From Robertmurraya sp. FSL R5-0851 (GTDB lineage Bacteria > Bacillota > Bacilli > Bacillales > Cytobacillaceae), in assembly GCF_038002965.1 (NCBI RefSeq), contig NZ_JBBOOE010000002.1:186001-250000 (forward strand): DNA of 64,000 nt, given 5' to 3'. Within the stretch, counting starts at the first letter, position 1, and the number at the start of each line of letters is the position of its first letter. Positions 59,800-64,000 of this stretch are shown here, in pieces. The translations under genes were made by a program, and so were the position numbers. The notes under the pieces were generated by a model. It did not search any database. It had not been told where the DNA came from and was given only the letters and a program-made list of their open reading frames with translations.

Positions 59800-60498
59800 C
59801 TATTCGTTATAAGAATAATGTACAGTGAATATTGGGTCTAAACGATAATCAAAAGAAACAACAGTTTTGTTGGTAGCAGGAATTGGGGTAAAGTATTTCT
59901 GAAGTTCCGCTCCATTTTCATCGATTCCTTTTGTTAAGTTTTGATCAACAATCGCGCTAGTTGGCAACAACACCACTAATTCGACTCTACCTCCACTTGG
60001 GTACAGTTGTAACCCGGAGAAAGGAAGTTGAGTAACAAATTCATAATGATTTGGTTGTCCTGGTACTTCATAAATGTTGTGCTCATAGGTGATTTCATAA
60101 ACGAAATGACCTTCCTTTGAACGTCCTGGAAGTTTCGTCAATTCGGTTTTTTTCATTACAGAAACCAGAATGGCCTTGTTTACATCATCCAAGACCTCTC
60201 TTAGATTTCCTAACACTGCGTGTTCCTGGATATCTTCTGTACTTTCAAGAATGTCAGCTTTTAGTGGAATCATAGGCAGCTGAAACTGTTCCCCTCTTGA
60301 TTCAGCATCCTTTCGTAGAAATTCCAATACATGCGGTGGAACACTAGTCCCAGATGGAATGTACCAAAATTGCCCTTCTGGAATTGCCTCAACAGTTTGA
60401 AGGAGAGTTTGAACTTTAACCCGGTCAGAACGCCCTTCATTGTAACGGGAAAGCCTTTGAATAGTTGCGGTCATTTCCTGCAAAAAAATAATGTTCAT
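59800..60498 (-). CDS. Unknown cytoplasmic protein (232 residues)
   Basis: The start at 60498 follows GGAGGTAAG; the frame continues upstream without another site. The protein is hydrophilic with no membrane segment or signal. It has an N-terminal helical part (FLQEMTATIQRLSRYNEGRS), a Pro-containing middle (WYIPSGTSVPPHVLEFLRKD) and a C-terminal beta-rich half (FVYEITYEHNIYEVPGQPNH, SYNE). I do not recognise the family. It is transcribed divergently from the candidate short RNA and the XRE-ImmA gene, so it may belong to the same accessory module. Confidence 0.65.
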   Translation of the reverse strand: MNIIFLQEMTATIQRLSRYNEGRSDRVKVQTLLQTVEAIPEGQFWYIPSGTSVPPHVLEFLRKDAESRGEQFQLPMIPLKADILESTEDIQEHAVLGNLREVLDDVNKAILVSVMKKTELTKLPGRSKEGHFVYEITYEHNIYEVPGQPNHYEFVTQLPFSGLQLYPSGGRVELVVLLPTSAIVDQNLTKGIDENGAELQKYFTPIPATNKTVVSFDYRLDPIFTVHYSYNE

Positions 60499-60636
60499 TT
60501 TTCTTACCTCCATAGAGTTTGTTATAGATGGAGGTTTTTCCACAAAAGACCTACTACCATTGATTCCCCTTTCTTTACACAATCACATGGATAAGCCTTG
60601 TTCCGTATTTTCCATTCCTTTATAAGACAATTTACA

Positions 60637-60783
60637 TTGCCTTTTTAAAAAAATTTTTATATAATGCTTATATGTTTAATAATGGAACGTAGACATCCCT
60701 TTGACTGATATTGCCGTATCAGTATGATTGGTTGGTCTATGGGAAAAACAACTATCTGATTATTAGTATAGTTGTTTTTTTTT
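60637..60783 (+). ncRNA. Candidate short RNA with its own promoter and terminator
   Basis: -35 TTGCCT (60637) and -10 TATAAT (60660) are spaced 17 bases apart, one of the best promoters in the window. A transcript starting near 60672 would contain a hairpin TGATA-TTGCCG-TATCA inside outer pairing TAGAC/GGTCTA. It ends at a terminator ACAACTAT/ATAGTTGT with a nine-T run (60748-60783). No reading frame of note lies inside. It may be a free-standing regulatory RNA or a leader for the XRE-ImmA gene. Confidence 0.55.
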
Positions 60784-60891
60784 ATGTGGTCAAGCGAAAA
60801 AGAAACTTTTCTTTACATTAAAAGTATAATATAATGAAAATAAGGAAAGAATTTTTAACATAAGATTCAACTAAGAGGAGGTGTGTTTAAG

Positions 60892-62046
60892 ATGGAAGAC
60901 ATAGCGAAGGTGATTGGACAGAACATCGAAAGGTTGAAGCAATCTAAAGGATTAACCAATGAAGACATCGGTAACATAATTGGGGTGACCAGAGTTACAG
61001 TAGCTAAATACCTATCGGGTGATCAGGTCATTGATAGTGCCAGATTATTTAGGTTAGCTAATAAATATAACCTGCCATTAAAATGGTTTTTAGTTTCAGA
61101 TGAAGAATCCATGTCATTTATGTTTAGAGCTGATAATCCTCAGGAAAACTTTGACGATGATTTAGCCCATTATCTAAACAAATTTCTTAATGAATACATC
61201 CGAATCTTGGAATTGGCTGGAGAAAATAACTTAGCTTTTTTGCCTCAAGCATATAAATTACATCTAAAAGAAAATAAACTGACTGATGATGACCATGAAT
61301 TAATAAAAGAAATTGCCGAAAAACAAAGAAAAGCATTTGGAGTGGATGAGGTTATTGATTATGACATCTATTCCATACTTGAAAAAAATAATATTAATGT
61401 GTTGGCATTAAGAATGGACAATAGTAAGATATTTGGATTATCGGCTTATTCAGAGGATAAGGGTGCTTTTATCATCATTAATGATCATCCTGATATCCCT
61501 GAGGAGAGAAAGATATTTAGTGCTGTTCATGAACTAGGGCACCTTATCTTCCACAGAGAGGATTATGACAGGGAGCCGGGAGAATTAGCATATAGTAAAT
61601 CACGTAATAATATAAACGAAAAATTAGTTGATAATTTTTCAAGTTATTTCTTAATTCCAAGAAATCAACTTAGAGGATATAAAAAACTATTCCGTGGATT
61701 CATTTCAAATTTCAGCAATGTTTATGAAGTTAAAAAAGAATTTGGTGTTAGCGCAAAGGCTTTGCTGATGGCCTTAAAAGAAGAAGGATATATAGAACAA
61801 AAGACTTTTGGAGCATTATTTAACAACTTAAAAAGAATGGGGTTTGATTTTAAAGAGCCACAACCTATTGAATATATTGAAAAAAATAAAAAAATGAAAT
61901 CCATTCTTCGTAGATTATACTTAGAAGATAAGGTGACTACAAATAAGGTTGCCGAATTGTTATTATTAAACGACAAGGAGGCACGCCTGCTTGTTAAAGC
62001 ATGGGCTGAAGAAGAGGACTATGGAGATCAATATACAGAAGATTAG
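60892..62046 (+). CDS. XRE regulator fused to ImmA/IrrE-type metallopeptidase
   Basis: A 384-residue protein; ATG at 60892 follows GAGGAGG. The N-terminal HTH-XRE domain (about 5-60; LKQSKGLTNEDIGNIIGVTR) binds DNA. A linker follows, then an ImmA/IrrE-type peptidase domain with zinc motif HELGH (His213, His217) and downstream Glu in EKLVDNFSSYFLIP. The C-terminal part is helical. Such proteins serve as antitoxin-like regulators that are cleaved or cleave partners in response to stress. The next gene overlaps by 26 bases and encodes a PIN-like protein, forming a toxin-antitoxin-like pair. Confidence 0.9.
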   Translation: MEDIAKVIGQNIERLKQSKGLTNEDIGNIIGVTRVTVAKYLSGDQVIDSARLFRLANKYNLPLKWFLVSDEESMSFMFRADNPQENFDDDLAHYLNKFLNEYIRILELAGENNLAFLPQAYKLHLKENKLTDDDHELIKEIAEKQRKAFGVDEVIDYDIYSILEKNNINVLALRMDNSKIFGLSAYSEDKGAFIIINDHPDIPEERKIFSAVHELGHLIFHREDYDREPGELAYSKSRNNINEKLVDNFSSYFLIPRNQLRGYKKLFRGFISNFSNVYEVKKEFGVSAKALLMALKEEGYIEQKTFGALFNNLKRMGFDFKEPQPIEYIEKNKKMKSILRRLYLEDKVTTNKVAELLLLNDKEARLLVKAWAEEEDYGDQYTED

Positions 62047-62566
62047 AAGCCTTTTAGGCAAAGTAGGAGTATTAGATAATAATATCCTAAATGATTTCAC
62101 AGAACTTCAATGTATATCTTTAATTAATAAAGTTTTTGTAAAAGTCTATATTCCCCAAAGTATACTGGATCGTGAAGCAATACTTGAAACCATTCAATCT
62201 AATATGGAGTGGTTGGAGTACCAACCAACCGCCTTAGAACAATTCGAATCCTTTGAGTTCTTATCGAGAATATTGGATGAAAAGCCGGCTCTTTCTGAAT
62301 ATGATGCCGAATGTATTGCTATTGCAAGGGAAAAAATGATTTACTGTACATCAAATGAAAAAAGAGTCATGAGTATTTGTCAAGAATATGAAATCGAATG
62401 TACAGGGACGGTGGGAATACTTTGTTGTGCATTCGAGCACGGACTTATCAGTAAGGGAGAATTCCATCGTTTAGTAAAAAAATTGTTCTCTCCGGAATGC
62501 TCAGCTTATTTAGGGCGTAAAGTAAAGCATGCCTTATTTTCTTACTTTAAAATAAAAGAGTCATAA
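62021..62566 (+). CDS. PIN-like domain protein, probable toxin partner
   Basis: A 181-residue protein whose start at 62021 overlaps the XRE-ImmA gene by 26 bases; GAAGAGG lies upstream. The N-terminus KVGVLDNNILNDFTEL has a PIN-type first Asp, the middle LSEYDAECIAIAREKMIYCT holds acidic residues, and SNEKRVMSICQEYEIECTGT with GILCCAFEHGLIS matches the C-terminal PIN pattern. PIN proteins are ribonucleases and often the toxins of toxin-antitoxin pairs. Assignment rests on motif order; it is not a textbook VapC. A strong terminator follows at 62613. Confidence 0.7.
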   Translation: MEINIQKIRSLLGKVGVLDNNILNDFTELQCISLINKVFVKVYIPQSILDREAILETIQSNMEWLEYQPTALEQFESFEFLSRILDEKPALSEYDAECIAIAREKMIYCTSNEKRVMSICQEYEIECTGTVGILCCAFEHGLISKGEFHRLVKKLFSPECSAYLGRKVKHALFSYFKIKES

Positions 62567-62612
62567 AGAAGGATTTCAGTAGCGAAGAATATAAATGAAG
62601 TAAGTTAGGTAG

Positions 62613-62643
62613 AAAAGGACCATGAAAGTGGTCCGTTTTTTTT
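62613..62643 (+). terminator. Terminator after the PIN gene
   Basis: GGACCA/TGGTCC stem followed by an eight-T run. Confidence 0.88.
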
Positions 62644-62774
62644 CACATATATGCTTTAGTTTATACTTCGACAGAGTTCTCTTTGAATTCAACTATTTGA
62701 TAATACTTACATTACGAATTATCGAAGAAAGATAGATTTTCGAAACCTGATTCCATTGTTTACTTTGATTTGCT

Positions 62775-62861
62775 TTGACAAGAGCATCTAAAGTTTATAC
62801 TATATTTTTAACAGAACCCACCACGCCTCTTAACAATGCGGACCAAGGTGGGTCATTTTTT
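62775..62861 (+). ncRNA. Candidate very short RNA (promoter plus immediate terminator)
   Basis: TTGACA (62775) and TACTAT (62798) are spaced exactly 17 bases. A transcript starting near 62810 would reach a hairpin ACCCACC/GGTGGGT with a large loop (62816-62853) and a T run, giving about 50 bases in all. It runs toward the 3' end of the XerS-like gene on the other strand. There is no frame in it. Confidence 0.45.
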
Positions 62862-62892
62862 ATCCATTTAGATTTATAATTGTATTTTGGAG

Positions 62893-63990
62893 TTATTTTC
62901 TAGTAGATTCAATGTGATCTATGACTTTTTTACTTTCCTCAATAGATAAGTTTGTATACTTGGTAGTTGTTTCAAATGAACTGTGGCCCAGTTGGTCTCT
63001 CAATAAAACTGCTCCACCACCTTTACGAACCCATTCGCTTGCAAAGGAGTGACGAAATTTATGCGGACTTAAAGCTTTTCCAATTTCAAATTCTTCATTT
63101 GAATTAAAGGCCCGGGTGTATTTCTCCACAAGACTCTGAATAGCTCGGACAGATATAGGTTGAGCAGCCCCTTTATATTTAGCCAAAAATACGTAAGGTT
63201 CATTGTTTTGAGGTTTATATCGCTCTTGTCTAACACGTAAGTATTCCTTTAAATCATTCATGGCAGAAGGGAGGACTAATACTGTATCCGCCTTGTTTCC
63301 TTTGCGGACAATATCAATCTGCTCTTTTTGAAAATCAATAGAGTGAAGGGTGAGGCTAGCAATTTCACTTACCCGAACACCGCTGCCTAACATCATACTA
63401 ATAAGAGCAATGTCACGTTCCTTATCTCTTAGAAAGAGAGATTTCTTCTTTGATTCCAGATTCTTCTCATATCCGTTCTTCAAATAATTTAAAAATTCCG
63501 TAATCTCGTCGTCTCCTAATATTACTGAACTTATTTTCCTTGCACGGTTGCTAGCGGTTGCTTTTTCTTTACCTACAACTATTTTCTTAAATACGTTTCT
63601 ATAAAAATAACATTCACCATTTTCATCTTCAGTTTCCGTTGTTAAATAGTTAAATAAAGATTTAAGAGCGCTTATATTCCGATGAACTGACTGCTCTGAA
63701 CGCTTTTTAATTACATTTTCGCGTTCACTGATGTTTTCTTCTTCCAATAATTCCTTATAATATTCCACGTTCTCTTTGCTAAGTATCTCTAAAATAGAGA
63801 GTGGTGTGTCCTTAATGTGATTTACTTGAGTTAAACCTTCCGACTTCAGCCATTCAAAGAACTTTTGAAAGTCGTGAACATAGCCAAGGAGAGTAGAAAC
63901 AGAAAATTTCGCTCGTTTTTTTGCACGGATGTACTCAATAACATATTCCGGCATATCAACCAATTTACTTTCTAAGCGTTTTTCGTGCAT
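62893..63990 (-). CDS. xerS: XerS-like tyrosine recombinase
   Basis: A 365-residue single-recombinase Xer-type protein. The N-terminal core-binding domain (FSVSTLLGYVHDFQKFFEWL) is followed by the catalytic domain with LGSGVRVSEIASLTLHSIDF (Arg), VRKGNKADTVLVLP (Lys), PHKFRHSFASEWVRKGGGAV (His-x-x-Arg) and QLGHSSFETTTKYTNLS (His and Tyr). The length and layout match XerS of lactic and plasmid-bearing Firmicutes, which resolves dimers alone. The likely role is plasmid or island dimer resolution; dif-like sites at 47449 and 59303 are candidate targets. The start lies 10 bases from the window end, so an upstream start cannot be excluded. Confidence 0.88.
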   Translation of the reverse strand: MHEKRLESKLVDMPEYVIEYIRAKKRAKFSVSTLLGYVHDFQKFFEWLKSEGLTQVNHIKDTPLSILEILSKENVEYYKELLEEENISERENVIKKRSEQSVHRNISALKSLFNYLTTETEDENGECYFYRNVFKKIVVGKEKATASNRARKISSVILGDDEITEFLNYLKNGYEKNLESKKKSLFLRDKERDIALISMMLGSGVRVSEIASLTLHSIDFQKEQIDIVRKGNKADTVLVLPSAMNDLKEYLRVRQERYKPQNNEPYVFLAKYKGAAQPISVRAIQSLVEKYTRAFNSNEEFEIGKALSPHKFRHSFASEWVRKGGGAVLLRDQLGHSSFETTTKYTNLSIEESKKVIDHIESTRK

Positions 63991-64000
63991 TAATTTTTCA

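Overview
The window looks like a low-GC, spore-forming Bacillaceae accessory region, either a large plasmid or a genomic island. Evidence for this is the AT-rich sequence with strong Gram-positive ribosome binding sites, a spoIIP-type sporulation gene, Bacillus-type IS4 and IS110 elements, a c-di-AMP riboswitch in front of ktrAB, and many simple hairpin terminators. No rRNA, tRNA, CRISPR array or replication gene is visible.

Layout. (1) 1-4.8 kb: an IS110-type element splits a gene for an acidic membrane-anchored protein. Next come a NapH/NosR-like membrane polyferredoxin and two small membrane proteins. (2) 5-9 kb: an orphan PD-(D/E)XK-like nuclease on the minus strand, then a perfect Fnr-type box that an IS4 element has cut away from the beta-propeller lipoprotein gene it apparently controlled. 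(3) 9-20 kb: a copper-type island. It holds a PhoR/PhoB-like two-component system, a DDE-type IS, Met-rich and small membrane proteins, a Rieske protein, an extra lgt, a DUF1541 lipoprotein, and copZ and copA with CsoR-like operators. (4) 20-42.9 kb: extra copies of envelope and housekeeping genes (spoIIP, motB, a murE-like ligase, ltaS, PcsB/EnvC-like M23 hydrolase, a frameshifted LysM hydrolase). Mixed with these are two orphan OmpR-type regulators, an orphan Zur-controlled zinc-binding lipoprotein, a membrane spermidine-synthase-like protein, a methyltransferase, a CopC-CopC-CopD fusion and CtaG. A second IS110 copy lies here. (5) 43-49.3 kb: decayed cadC, two abutting IS4 copies sharing one target duplication, a Doc toxin-antitoxin pair and a broken third IS110. 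(6) 49.5-59.8 kb: ktrAB with its riboswitch, then a group II intron whose reverse transcriptase gene is split by a recombinase-in-trio (RIT) element. (7) 59.8-64 kb: an unknown protein, an XRE-ImmA/PIN toxin-antitoxin-like pair flanked by two short candidate RNAs, and a XerS-like recombinase.

How the parts fit. The core theme is copper: efflux (CopA), chaperone (CopZ), surface binding (Met-rich, DUF1541, CopC) and Cu-enzyme assembly (CtaG), with redox membrane proteins and an Fnr site that suggest low-oxygen respiration. The best regulatory signal is an 11-bp-periodic element, CATANTTTCTNCAT, placed a constant distance before -10-like hexamers. It precedes the two-component operon, lgt, the zinc-binding lipoprotein and (before IS insertion) the Met-rich gene. 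Weaker versions precede several other genes. This suggests one OmpR-family regulator controls both the metal genes and the extra envelope genes. The other main curiosities are the nested RIT-in-intron, the candidate bridge RNAs of the IS110 copies, and a pair of dif-like sites bracketing 11.9 kb.
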